In this document: piece by piece, positions 37,482-45,979 of the stretch
Layout: every line of letters starts with the position of its first letter
Numbering within the stretch: the stretch's first letter is position 1
Assembly: GCA_025361125.1 (NCBI GenBank)
Contig: JANYBM010000022.1
Location: 1 to 64,000, forward strand
Length of the DNA: 64,000 nt
DNA from: Holophagaceae bacterium
GTDB lineage: Bacteria; Acidobacteriota; Holophagae; Holophagales; Holophagaceae
Direction: 5' to 3'
The notes under the pieces: generated by a model
What the model was told of the DNA's origin: nothing
The model's database searches: none
Seen by the model: the letters and a program-made list of their open reading frames with translations, nothing else
Position numbers and translations under genes: made by a program

Positions 37482-39101
37482 ATGTTGATGGCTCCGCCAC
37501 CACCCGCGATTATTCTAATTACCGGGGCCGATGTGTGGCTGGATGATGGCCGAAATGCTGAGATCAAACCCTCCCAAGCTGTAGCAGTGAAGGGCACGCG
37601 GATTTTAGCAGTGGGTCCAGTTGCTCAACTGGTGAAACGCTACCCAAACGCGTCCAGGGTGGAACTGAATGGTGGCACCTTGCTCCCCGCCTTCACCGAA
37701 GGTCATGCCCACGTAAGCGGCCTTGGTATTGCCAAATCGGAAGTGGACTTAAACGGAACCAAGGACTCGAAGGAGGCTGCCGAGCGTGTGCGGACTTGGT
37801 CCGCAGCTCACAAAAATGGTTGGATCAAAGGCCGGGGCTGGGATCAGAACCGATGGCACGGCAAGGCCTTTCCCACTCTTTCAGACTTGGATTCAGTTAG
37901 CGGAAGTCGCCCCGCTTATCTGGTCCGCGTGGATGGCCACGCCGCCTGGGTGAACTCCACGGCCTTAAGGCTGGCGGGTATCTCCGCGAGCACACCGGAT
38001 CCCAAGAGTGGACGGATTCTGCACGACGATAAGGGCGATCCCACAGGGGTTCTCGTGGATGGCGCTTTGGAGTTGGTCGCAAAGCTCATTCCATTGCCCA
38101 CGGAACTGGAACGCAGGGAGCACTTGCTGGAGGGCCTGTTGGAATTGCGGAATGAAGGCTTTGCAGCGGTTGCAGATATGGGAGTCGATGTCCTGGAGTT
38201 GGCGACCTACCGCGCTCTGGTCGCTGAAAATGCCCTGCCCATACGCGTCTTCGCATACTTGAGACACGATCCCAACCTCCTCTTCCAGGAATTGAAGCAG
38301 CCGCGATCAGAGGCCACAGCCTTCTTCCAAGTGCAGGGGGTGAAGTTCTATATGGACGGTGCCTTGGGCAGCCGTGGGGCCCGGTTGAACCAGCCATACA
38401 GCGATGAAGCTGCCACAAGCGGTCTTTGGGTCACAGAACCCGACGATGTGCTACGGGACGCCACCACAACTATGAAGGCGGGCTATCAGCCTGCGGTACA
38501 CGCAATCGGCGACGCCGCCAACCGGATGGCATTGGACATTCTCGAGGCAGCCAAACAATCATCCCACAGCCTGATCCAACCCCGCATCGAACACGCCCAG
38601 ATCGTTGCTGCCCTTGATGTGCCCCGCTTCGGAAAGCTGGGGGTCATCGCATCGGTCCAACCCGTGCACTGCACCTCGGACCATGCCTGGACGCCTGCAC
38701 GCCTGGGTCCTGAGCGGGTCCACGAAGCCTTTCCTTGGCGCGGTCTCCTGAAAGGGGGTGCCGTGCTGGCCTTCGGGAGCGATGCACCTATTGAGGATCC
38801 GAATCCCTACGTCACCTTGGCGGCCGCCGAAACCCGCGAGGATCCCAAAGGCGATCCGCCCGGCGGTTTCTTGCCGGAGCAGAGACTCACCCGGCTAGAA
38901 GCGCTACGCGCCTACACCTTGGGCAATGCAAGGGCACTGGGCCGTAAGGACATGGGCCGTATCCAAAAAGGAGCGGTAGCGGACCTGCTCTGGGTGAGTT
39001 CACCCATCTTCACTTTGAACCCTGCGGAATTGCGCAAATTACGTCCAGGCCGGTTGTGGGTTAACGGTGTGGATGTAGTGCTTCCCTCGCCGACTCACTG
39101 A
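37482..39101 (+). CDS. YtcJ-like metal-dependent amidohydrolase
   Basis: 539 residues of the amidohydrolase_3 group. The metal-binding start is LLPAFTEGHAHVSG; later QPAVHAIGDAANRMAL, RIEHAQIV and FGSDAPIEDPNPY are characteristic, and GRIQKGAVADLLWV closes the beta-sandwich. No signal peptide, so it acts in the cytoplasm. Substrates of this group are varied N-acyl or cyclic amides; none can be named. GAGG lies 6 bases before the ATG. The diguanylate cyclase starts 3 bases after its stop. Confidence 0.9.
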   Translation: MLMAPPPPAIILITGADVWLDDGRNAEIKPSQAVAVKGTRILAVGPVAQLVKRYPNASRVELNGGTLLPAFTEGHAHVSGLGIAKSEVDLNGTKDSKEAAERVRTWSAAHKNGWIKGRGWDQNRWHGKAFPTLSDLDSVSGSRPAYLVRVDGHAAWVNSTALRLAGISASTPDPKSGRILHDDKGDPTGVLVDGALELVAKLIPLPTELERREHLLEGLLELRNEGFAAVADMGVDVLELATYRALVAENALPIRVFAYLRHDPNLLFQELKQPRSEATAFFQVQGVKFYMDGALGSRGARLNQPYSDEAATSGLWVTEPDDVLRDATTTMKAGYQPAVHAIGDAANRMALDILEAAKQSSHSLIQPRIEHAQIVAALDVPRFGKLGVIASVQPVHCTSDHAWTPARLGPERVHEAFPWRGLLKGGAVLAFGSDAPIEDPNPYVTLAAAETREDPKGDPPGGFLPEQRLTRLEALRAYTLGNARALGRKDMGRIQKGAVADLLWVSSPIFTLNPAELRKLRPGRLWVNGVDVVLPSPTH

Positions 39102-39104
39102 CCC

Positions 39105-40388
39105 ATGGATTTCATCAGCCCCCTGCCCCTGGCCCCTGAGGATCGCAGCTACCAGCGGGAGCTTCATCAAGCCTTGTTGGCCGAATTGTTCCACCACACG
39201 AAAGTGGCTTTGCTCTTTCTGGTTCTGGTGATGGTTTTCATTTGGCAACTGCTGGGCCCTTTGGCGGAAAACCATCCACTCTTCCCGTGGATATATGTTG
39301 GAACCGCAATCATTGTGTTACTGAGACTCTTTTCTATTCAACTGATGGAAATGTGGCCTCGATGGTTGCCGGAACCCGGAGACCGCCATCTGGTTTTCAT
39401 ACTGGGCAGCACACTGGTGGGGCTTGCTTTCGGAACCATCAACTGGGTCATGGTGCCGTTGTTGGACCCCATTCAATTAGCGCTGCTTGGGCTCATCCTG
39501 GTTGGCGTCAATTCAGTGGCGGTACAGAGCATGACCGGCAGTCCCCTGGCCTTCGCGCTGTATATGCTGCCGAACATGGGGATTTTCACGATGAAGTCCT
39601 TCCTTCGGCCGCCCATCGAGCACAACAGCTTGTTTTTGGCGCTACTCATCATCTTCATTGTTGTTCTGTTGATCATGTCGGTGCGGTTTCACCAGAGTTT
39701 GCGCAATAGCATTCTTCAAGGTCTGAAGCTCGGCGATCTGGCCCTTAGAGACACTTTGACGGGCCTTCGAAATCGGCGTTTTCTCCAGGAGTTCATGGAA
39801 ACGGAAGTGGAGCGCACCCAGCGCACCTGGTCGGTGAACTACCACGGGTCCGCGCTGCCATCGAGCAGCTTGGCACTCATCATGTTGGACCTGGATAATT
39901 TCAAGAGCGTGAACGATAGCTATGGCCATGAAGCTGGAGACGAAGTACTGCGGCAGTTTTCATTGATTTTGCGGGATACGGTTCGGAAACCGGATCTGGT
40001 CACCCGTTGGGGCGGGGAAGAATTCGTCGTGGTTGCCGTGGACACTTTCCGCACGCCGCAATTGACCCTGGCCGAGCGAATCCGGCAGGCCGTGGAAGCT
40101 CATCCATTCCGGTTGCCTGGTGGTCATACCATTCGCCAAACCTGCTCAGTGGGATACGCCTTCTTTCCGTTCCTGGAGCAGGATCCTGAGGGCATGGCCT
40201 GGGATCAGGTGCTGAATCTCGCCGATGGGGGGCTCTATATCGCAAAGCGGGAGGGGCGAAACCGAGTTTGCGGAGTGCTTCCTGGGCCGGCCCTATCGGA
40301 CTCCCCCAGAGCCCTGGTGGCCGTGGGCAAGGATTTGATGGACCCCATGCGGGCAGGTCTGGTGAGTCTGGTACGAAGGAATACCTAG
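39105..40388 (+). CDS. Membrane diguanylate cyclase
   Basis: 427 residues. Six hydrophobic segments (residues about 30-200, for example VALLFLVLVMVFIWQLLG and LFLALLIIFIVVLLIMSV) form a membrane sensor of no named type. A GGDEF domain follows from about residue 215: RDTLTGLRNRRFL, LDLDNFKSVNDSYGHEAGDEVL and the active site WGGEEF. RKPD stands five residues before GGEEF, an intact inhibitory I-site. It should make c-di-GMP from GTP and be product-inhibited. No EAL domain. Probably co-transcribed with the amidohydrolase gene. Confidence 0.94.
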   Translation: MDFISPLPLAPEDRSYQRELHQALLAELFHHTKVALLFLVLVMVFIWQLLGPLAENHPLFPWIYVGTAIIVLLRLFSIQLMEMWPRWLPEPGDRHLVFILGSTLVGLAFGTINWVMVPLLDPIQLALLGLILVGVNSVAVQSMTGSPLAFALYMLPNMGIFTMKSFLRPPIEHNSLFLALLIIFIVVLLIMSVRFHQSLRNSILQGLKLGDLALRDTLTGLRNRRFLQEFMETEVERTQRTWSVNYHGSALPSSSLALIMLDLDNFKSVNDSYGHEAGDEVLRQFSLILRDTVRKPDLVTRWGGEEFVVVAVDTFRTPQLTLAERIRQAVEAHPFRLPGGHTIRQTCSVGYAFFPFLEQDPEGMAWDQVLNLADGGLYIAKREGRNRVCGVLPGPALSDSPRALVAVGKDLMDPMRAGLVSLVRRNT

Positions 40389-40399
40389 AGCCTCTTTTG

Positions 40400-40425
40400 C
40401 CTTGGCCGACTTTTTTTGGCCAAGG
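40400..40425 (+). terminator. Hairpin after the diguanylate cyclase gene
   Basis: CCTTGGCC and GGCCAAGG pair perfectly around GACTTTTTTT, 12 bases after the stop. The T-run is in the loop rather than after the stem, so terminator function is only probable. A smaller hairpin (ATTGGG-caggc-CCCAAT, 40493-40509) precedes rpe. Confidence 0.5.
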
Positions 40426-40536
40426 TGTAATTGACCCTGGCGCTGGCGCAAGATGGCATACTTCATTGCTAATCTTGCTTTCTAAATCCTTCATTGGGCA
40501 GGCCCCAATCTTTCTTCGCTATGCTACGGTCGAAGG

Positions 40537-41223
40537 GTGGCACTTCGTCCTGATATCCCTCTTCTCGCGCCAAGCATTCTTTCGGCGGACTTCGCAAAAC
40601 TGGGCGAAGCGTTGGCGATGCTCGAATCCACGGGCGCGGACATTGTCCATGTGGATGTCATGGATGGCCGTTTCGTACCGAACATCACCTTGGGCATGCC
40701 CGTGGTGGCGGCCATGCGCAAGGTCACGAGCCTGCCACTGGATTGCCACCTGATGATCATGGAGCCGAGCCGCTATGCCCTTGAATTCGTGGCTGCGGGT
40801 GCAGCGTGGGTGTCGGTGCACCAGGAGGCTGATCCGCACCTCCATCGCACTCTGGATTCCATCCGCAAGGGGGGCGCAAAAGCAGGCGTGGCACTCAATC
40901 CTGGTACACCGGTGGAAACGCTGGTAGATCTCATCGGTGATTTCGATTTCGTACTCTTGATGAGTGTGAACCCTGGCTTTGGCGGCCAGAGTTTCATCCC
41001 GAGGATCATGGATAAAACGAGGCGTCTGGATGCCCTTCGAACCGAGCGCCAAACGCCTTTTCTGATCCAGGTGGACGGGGGGGTGAGCCAGAAGAATGCA
41101 GCAGAACTCGTTCAGGCCGGGGCTGATTGCCTGGTGGCGGGCAATGCTGTCTTCAAGGCTCCGGATCCGGCAGAAGCCATTCATCAGCTGCAGGCAATGA
41201 TGCGGGGGAATAGAAAGGCCTAG
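40537..41223 (+). CDS. rpe: Ribulose-phosphate 3-epimerase
   Basis: Interconverts ribulose-5-phosphate and xylulose-5-phosphate. 228 residues, TIM barrel. Signatures: APSILSADFAKLGE, HVDVMDGRFVPNITLG, DCHLMIMEP, MSVNPGFGGQSFIP and QVDGGVSQKNAAEL. The start is GTG at 40537; an apparent GAAGG abuts it with almost no spacing, which is odd, but no other in-frame start is nearby. Its stop overlaps the end of a convergent gene by 4 bases. Confidence 0.96.
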   Translation: MALRPDIPLLAPSILSADFAKLGEALAMLESTGADIVHVDVMDGRFVPNITLGMPVVAAMRKVTSLPLDCHLMIMEPSRYALEFVAAGAAWVSVHQEADPHLHRTLDSIRKGGAKAGVALNPGTPVETLVDLIGDFDFVLLMSVNPGFGGQSFIPRIMDKTRRLDALRTERQTPFLIQVDGGVSQKNAAELVQAGADCLVAGNAVFKAPDPAEAIHQLQAMMRGNRKA

Positions 41224-41696
41224 CGGAGCACAGGGCGGGCTTTCTTACGTCGCTCACCTTGAAGCGCGTTATAGGCGGGATAGAGCAATCGCTCCGAATT
41301 CTCCAGGCGAAGGTCCAAGATACCTTTCAGACATTCCCAATCAGCTTGCAGCTCTCCTGCATCGAGGGGACTTTCACTGTTCAGCCAATGCTGAAAGAAA
41401 GCCTGCGAGAGTTCTGTGCAGCTCCTGAGCGGATGAACCCACTGACTCATGATGGCGGCTATTTCTGGCTTTCGATGGGCTTCCTCATCAAGAATCGCCA
41501 CAAGCAAATCGTCTTCCACGCGAAGGTGGAAGAGAACCCGCACTTGCAGCGAAACCAGAAGGCTGAGCCCTTCCTTGGAGCCAAGGTCTTCAGGCTTGAC
41601 GCGTCCAAGCAATTCAAGGACGCCCTGACGTTGGATCGAAAGATTATGGATGAGCGGAAAGCCGAAGGCTGTCATTTCTCGGCCAGGCATCAGCAA
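41220..41696 (-). CDS. Hemerythrin-like (HHE) domain protein
   Basis: 158 residues, all-helical in appearance; an ATG at 41675 (MTAFGFPLIHNL) is an equally good start. The pattern of His and acidic residues (FPLIHNLSIQRQ, VLFHLRVEDDLLVAIL, ENSERLLYPAY) resembles hemerythrin-like HHE bundles that bind a di-iron centre. The last element has Asn-Ser where HHE proteins usually have His, so metal binding may be incomplete. It is divergent from the MocR-type regulator gene, which makes it a candidate target of that regulator. Confidence 0.5.
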   Translation of the reverse strand: MLMPGREMTAFGFPLIHNLSIQRQGVLELLGRVKPEDLGSKEGLSLLVSLQVRVLFHLRVEDDLLVAILDEEAHRKPEIAAIMSQWVHPLRSCTELSQAFFQHWLNSESPLDAGELQADWECLKGILDLRLENSERLLYPAYNALQGERRKKARPVLR

Positions 41697-41775
41697 GCAA
41701 ATGCTTGGCGAAACAAAAGGTGGTGCATGGGGTTTTCCTCCACCTCATGTTTACGATGACTATTGGGCTAACCTA

Positions 41776-41809
41776 TAGACCAGTTCCACCATTCGACACT
41801 AGACCACTT
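41776..41809 (+). promoter_or_regulatory. Direct repeats likely bound by the MocR-type regulator
   Basis: TAGACCAGTT (41776-41785) and TAGACCACTT (41800-41809) are direct repeats 24 bases apart, directly before the regulator start. Read on the other strand they give TGGTCTA, the kind of half-site bound by MocR/GabR-family regulators. TATAGA at 41774-41779, with TTTACG 18 bases before it, could be the promoter, overlapped by the first repeat. Confidence 0.6.
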
Positions 41810-41825
41810 GGATAGCTCAACACCC

Positions 41826-43292
41826 ATGCGCATCAGCGACCTAGCCATCAGCCTTGACTTGAATGCCAAGGAGCCTCTGCAGCTGCAGATTTCGCGGGCT
41901 CTTGTTCTGGTCATCAGGAATGGGCGCATCAAGCCTGGCATGCCCCTTCCCGGCTCCCGGCAGCTCGCGGAAGACCTGGGTGTTCATCGCAATACCGTGC
42001 TTGCTGCATTGCGAGAGCTGGAAGCAGAAGGCTGGATAGAAACCCGCCAAGGCAGCGGTACTTTCGTCTCAGAAAGTTTGCCGGATCTCGCTCCCTACGG
42101 ATGGGGTCAACCAAGTGGCGATGAGGCGGCCCGGCATCCGCCAATGGATCCCGGTTATGACCTGCCCTCACAGTTAAGTCCCATTACAGAACCTTTTCAG
42201 GCCTTGATGGATTTATCAGAAGGGTTGGCGGACGTCCGTCTTGCCCCTACTGAAGCCATGGGGCGCGCCTATCAGCGGGCCATTCGGCTCCATGGAAACG
42301 AGTTGTTGCAGTACGGAGAACCCAAAGGCAATGTGCTGCTGCGACAGGCTCTTTCGGTCATGTTATCTGAGCGCCGGGGACTGGTGGTTGACCCGGATCA
42401 GATCCTGGTGACTCGGGGTAGCCGTATGGCTCTGGATCTTGTAACCCTATCTCTCTTTAAACAGGGTGGATCTATTGCTGTTGAGGACCCAGGAAATCGG
42501 ATTGCCTGGGAAACGATGCAGCAGAGTTCCGGCGTAGTCCTTCAGCCCGTGCCGGTGGACGGGGAAGGCATGAATCTCGACGCACTGGAGTCCTTGCTCA
42601 AGAAACAACGCGTGGATCTGGTGTATCTGACCCCCCACCATCAGAACCCGACAACTGTTGCTTTGAGCCCCAATCGCCGCATGCGTCTGCTGGAGCTGGC
42701 TCAGCGGTATCGCATGGCCGTACTGGAGGACGACTATGATTTTGAATACCAGTACGATGGCAGATCCATGCTCCCCTTGGCCAGTGGCGACCCAACAGGG
42801 CAGGTGATCTACATGGGTTCCTTAAGCAAGCTCATCGCACCGGGTGTGCGCCTGGGTTTCCTGGTGGCCCCCAAAGGGCTCGTGGACCGTCTGACCCGGG
42901 TGCGGTTGCGCATGGACTCGCAAGGCGATCGTGTTCTGGAGTGGGCTGTGGCCGACATGTTCCGTGATGGCGACATGGCGCGACACGTTCGTAAAGTTCG
43001 CAAAGCCTATGAAGCACGTCGGGATCACCTGATCGCCTGTCTACGTCAGCACTTGGGTGATGCCTTGTCATTTGACAAACCAGATGGAGGCCTCGCGCTA
43101 TGGGCTCAGGCGAAACCAGGCCTGGATCTGGAGAGTTGGGTCCAGCGTTGCAGGCAACAGAGCTTGATCATTCAACCCGGGAGCTATTTCTCCTTCAATC
43201 GAAACCCTCTGGGGGCGACTCGGTTGGCGTTCTCCCAGTTCGAGCCGGGGCAGTTGGAGAATGCGGTGCGTAGGATGAAGGCGTGTTATTGA
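41826..43292 (+). CDS. MocR/GabR-type transcriptional regulator with aminotransferase-like domain
   Basis: 488 residues from the ATG at 41826. The N-terminal GntR-type winged helix has LPGSRQLAEDLGVHRNTVLAAL and GWIETRQGSGTFV. The C-terminal half is a fold type I aminotransferase-like domain with VYLTPHHQNPTT, LEDDYDFEYQYDG and the PLP lysine in MGSLSKLIAPGVRLG. PLP or an amine adduct is the expected ligand. Two direct repeats in its own promoter suggest autoregulation. No pdxST, gab or taurine genes adjoin it, so its regulon is unclear. Confidence 0.93.
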   Translation: MRISDLAISLDLNAKEPLQLQISRALVLVIRNGRIKPGMPLPGSRQLAEDLGVHRNTVLAALRELEAEGWIETRQGSGTFVSESLPDLAPYGWGQPSGDEAARHPPMDPGYDLPSQLSPITEPFQALMDLSEGLADVRLAPTEAMGRAYQRAIRLHGNELLQYGEPKGNVLLRQALSVMLSERRGLVVDPDQILVTRGSRMALDLVTLSLFKQGGSIAVEDPGNRIAWETMQQSSGVVLQPVPVDGEGMNLDALESLLKKQRVDLVYLTPHHQNPTTVALSPNRRMRLLELAQRYRMAVLEDDYDFEYQYDGRSMLPLASGDPTGQVIYMGSLSKLIAPGVRLGFLVAPKGLVDRLTRVRLRMDSQGDRVLEWAVADMFRDGDMARHVRKVRKAYEARRDHLIACLRQHLGDALSFDKPDGGLALWAQAKPGLDLESWVQRCRQQSLIIQPGSYFSFNRNPLGATRLAFSQFEPGQLENAVRRMKACY

Positions 43293-43367
43293 ATTCAAGC
43301 CGCCACTGAACTGACTGGGACTCTAATGACCTGCATGCAACCACCTTGGCCGGAAGGAATGGCCAGG

Positions 43368-44165
43368 TCATTTTTTCGGAAGCAAAAGAATTTCCTTCAT
43401 GCGGGCAAGGCCTTCGGCCTTTCCGTGCCCCTTTGGTAGATGCAACACCACCGAGCGTTCGCCATCGCTGCCCGCAACCCAAACTGAGGTTCCACTCGCG
43501 TCACCAGAGACAGGGGCAGAGCCTGTCTTGAACCACCATTCGGCACTTTTGGTGATCCAGCCATCAAAGGTCCCGCTCATCAGTCGCTTGCATAGGGAAA
43601 GCAGGGGTTCTTGATCAGCGTTGGCTAACCATTTGGCCATGGACAAAGCTGTAGTCCTGAGCAAGTAGCCTTCTCCAATCCACTCAGGACTCATGACCGG
43701 GATGGTCTCCCCAGCCTTCAATCGGTTTCCCAGAAAGGGCTTGAAGGTTTGTTCCAGCCGATATCTCGCGGCGCCTTCGCCATAGTCCTGCTTCCAGCGT
43801 TCAGCAGATTCATAGCTCCAAACCATAAATGCGAGATTGCAGCTTTCCAGGGTCGCCTTGGCCAGATCCACCCTGCCATGGCCCTTTCGGTTCCAACAGT
43901 GAATGCCGTTCAGTTCGCCTTTGCATTTGAAGGTGACCATCCTTGAGGCCCATTCCTCGCCTTCCAGCCTCAGCCAGAGCAGGCTTGCCAAGCTGCCCAT
44001 GGGGGTCTCTTGGGAATCTTCACCAAAACTTTTGCAAGTCCCATCCACGGAAGCCCATGCAAAAACCTCACCTGGATGCAGCACGGGAGCGGTAAGTCCT
44101 GATGGGGGTGGCTGCTGGCCGTGGGCCAACAGCGGGGGTACCAGCAGCCATAAGAATCTTTTCAT
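43368..44165 (-). CDS. Exported penicillin-binding-protein-like protein lacking the SxxK lysine
   Basis: 265 residues with a signal peptide (RFLWLLVPPLLAHGQ). It has the transpeptidase/class D beta-lactamase-like blocks GIHCWNRKGHGRVDL, SCN (the SxN box) in TLESCNLAFMVW, and KTGS in WWFKTGSAPVSG. At the expected SxxK box the sequence is PMGSLASLLWL, so the catalytic lysine is Ser. It may be an inactive binding protein. Its ATG overlaps the preceding regulator stop as ATGA, making it the last gene of a three-gene signalling operon. Confidence 0.7.
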   Translation of the reverse strand: MKRFLWLLVPPLLAHGQQPPPSGLTAPVLHPGEVFAWASVDGTCKSFGEDSQETPMGSLASLLWLRLEGEEWASRMVTFKCKGELNGIHCWNRKGHGRVDLAKATLESCNLAFMVWSYESAERWKQDYGEGAARYRLEQTFKPFLGNRLKAGETIPVMSPEWIGEGYLLRTTALSMAKWLANADQEPLLSLCKRLMSGTFDGWITKSAEWWFKTGSAPVSGDASGTSVWVAGSDGERSVVLHLPKGHGKAEGLARMKEILLLPKK

Positions 44166-45979
44166 ATTGACTCAGTGTCCAACTGCAGTGAAAGCTCCAA
44201 CAGGGTGCCTTCACCCATGTTTTCTATTCGCATGGCCGCTTGATACGAGGACATGAGCTGGACACAGGCAGGAAGTCCTGGTCCCGGCTTGCGGACCCCC
44301 AGCACTGCGTCCTCCAAAGATTCCTCGTGCAATACCGAAAAGGGTTCAAACGCATGGGTCAATACTTCTGTAGGAATGGGACCCCCTTCATCCGCCATCT
44401 CCAGCTGATAGCGCCCATCGAGTATCGCGGTTCGGACCAATAAGGAGGGCGATGGTGTGGGACCCCCCAAGGCATGGCGAACCATCTCGGCGACTGTCTC
44501 TGAGAAATCACCATAGATGCCAAATACCTTTGCCTCGGCAGCCCCAACCTCAAGCCTCAATCCACGATCGCCCAGATGGCCCTCAATGGACATCAATTCC
44601 AATTCCTGGGATAGCAGTTCGTCCAAAATAATCCATTCAGGACGAGTATTTTCCTGTTTGCCCACGCGACGGGTAAGCGCCTTCACAAGGTTTCCGATTT
44701 GCCCAACCGAATGTCTGATCTGAGCCACGGAGTGTTTCCACTCACCACTTCCCTGCTCCATATGATCCAGGGCCGCGCTTTGCACCTGGAGCGTGGCGAC
44801 GGGCTCCTGCAAACGCTTCGTCATCTTCTGAAAGAGGTCTCCAAGGAGGGCTTGCCGTTCGCGCAAACTGAGAGCCGCTTGGGCCTGATGAACTTCCATA
44901 TAGGCGGACTCCACAATTTCGTAACTGGAGGCAAGGGCTCGTGAGCTCTCGCTCAGGCTGTAGATCAGCTCCGCATTCTGCAGACTCACTTGGGCGAGTC
45001 CGCCGATCAGGGCGATGAGTTCCACTTCGTAAGGCAGGAAGGGACGGCTCGCCTCTCGGCTGAGCGCCCAGAATCCCCACAATTCAGCTTCGTGCTGTCG
45101 GTGAGGCATGGGGAGGAGCAATGCCTCTGAAGGTTGCGTCCATAGTCCCAAAGCCAGACCTGGGTCCCAATAGGGGGACTGCAACAAATGCTGTCCTAGA
45201 ATCGGGCCTTCGTTCATTACTCGCTTCAGGCGCATGGGTAGGACATGGTCACCACGCACAGGGGCTGTCATTTCCGATCCGTCTTCCGTCCACTGCAGTC
45301 CCTCGAAATACCCTCCATCCGCCTGGACACGAAAGGCATGGAGCATTTTTAAGCCCAGATCCTCTTGGGCTCTTCCAAGGATTCGCGTTAGCAGGGACCT
45401 CGGGTCAGGTTCCGCAACGATGCTCTGGCTGAGAGCCAATAACCGGGACAAATTTCGATTGCGAATTTCCAGGGCATCCTGGGCTTCTTGAAGTTTCCGG
45501 TTGGAGCCCTGGGCTTCCTTCAGGCGCGCTTCGAGATGCTCCACGATCTGTTGACTGAACTGCCTAAGCACCGCGCCTTCCCGGCCCTGATCAACCTTAT
45601 CCCGCTGCCCTCCCAGGTACGCCTCCACCTGGGTCGTGAATTGGAAGGGATCAATGGGCTTCGAAATGTAGCCATCGCAGCCCGACACCAGCGCTGTTTC
45701 ACGATCTATCTTCATGGTCTTGGCGGTCAGGGCAATGATGGGGATGCCGTTCAGGTCAGCGTTTTGCCGCAACTTGGTGGCCACTTCGAAACCCGACAGG
45801 CCCGGCAGGTTGATATCCAGCAACACCAGGGCGGGCTTCAACTCCACCGCCATCTGATAGCCCTGCAACCCTTCTTCCGCCCAATGCATGTCGTAGCCCG
45901 CCTGGCCAAGCAGACGCTGCACCAACCGCCAATTCACGGGGTTATCTTCAATGCAAAGGATCTTGAGTTTCGGGCTCAT
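44162..45979 (-). CDS. REC-GAF-kinase-like hybrid protein with degenerate kinase core
   Basis: 605 residues, no membrane span. Order: REC domain (1-125; IEDNPVNWRLV, Asp in LVLLDINLPG, Lys in YISKPI), coiled coil, GAF-like domain (about 165-335), a second coiled coil and a kinase-like C-terminus. Where the phospho-His should be it reads LLGDLFQKMTKRLQEPV with no His. The N-box has MVRHALGG rather than an Asn, and the G2 box is GPGLPAC. It is therefore probably not an active autokinase. ATGA overlaps link it to the kinase before and the PBP-like gene after. Confidence 0.82.
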   Translation of the reverse strand: MSPKLKILCIEDNPVNWRLVQRLLGQAGYDMHWAEEGLQGYQMAVELKPALVLLDINLPGLSGFEVATKLRQNADLNGIPIIALTAKTMKIDRETALVSGCDGYISKPIDPFQFTTQVEAYLGGQRDKVDQGREGAVLRQFSQQIVEHLEARLKEAQGSNRKLQEAQDALEIRNRNLSRLLALSQSIVAEPDPRSLLTRILGRAQEDLGLKMLHAFRVQADGGYFEGLQWTEDGSEMTAPVRGDHVLPMRLKRVMNEGPILGQHLLQSPYWDPGLALGLWTQPSEALLLPMPHRQHEAELWGFWALSREASRPFLPYEVELIALIGGLAQVSLQNAELIYSLSESSRALASSYEIVESAYMEVHQAQAALSLRERQALLGDLFQKMTKRLQEPVATLQVQSAALDHMEQGSGEWKHSVAQIRHSVGQIGNLVKALTRRVGKQENTRPEWIILDELLSQELELMSIEGHLGDRGLRLEVGAAEAKVFGIYGDFSETVAEMVRHALGGPTPSPSLLVRTAILDGRYQLEMADEGGPIPTEVLTHAFEPFSVLHEESLEDAVLGVRKPGPGLPACVQLMSSYQAAMRIENMGEGTLLELSLQLDTESI

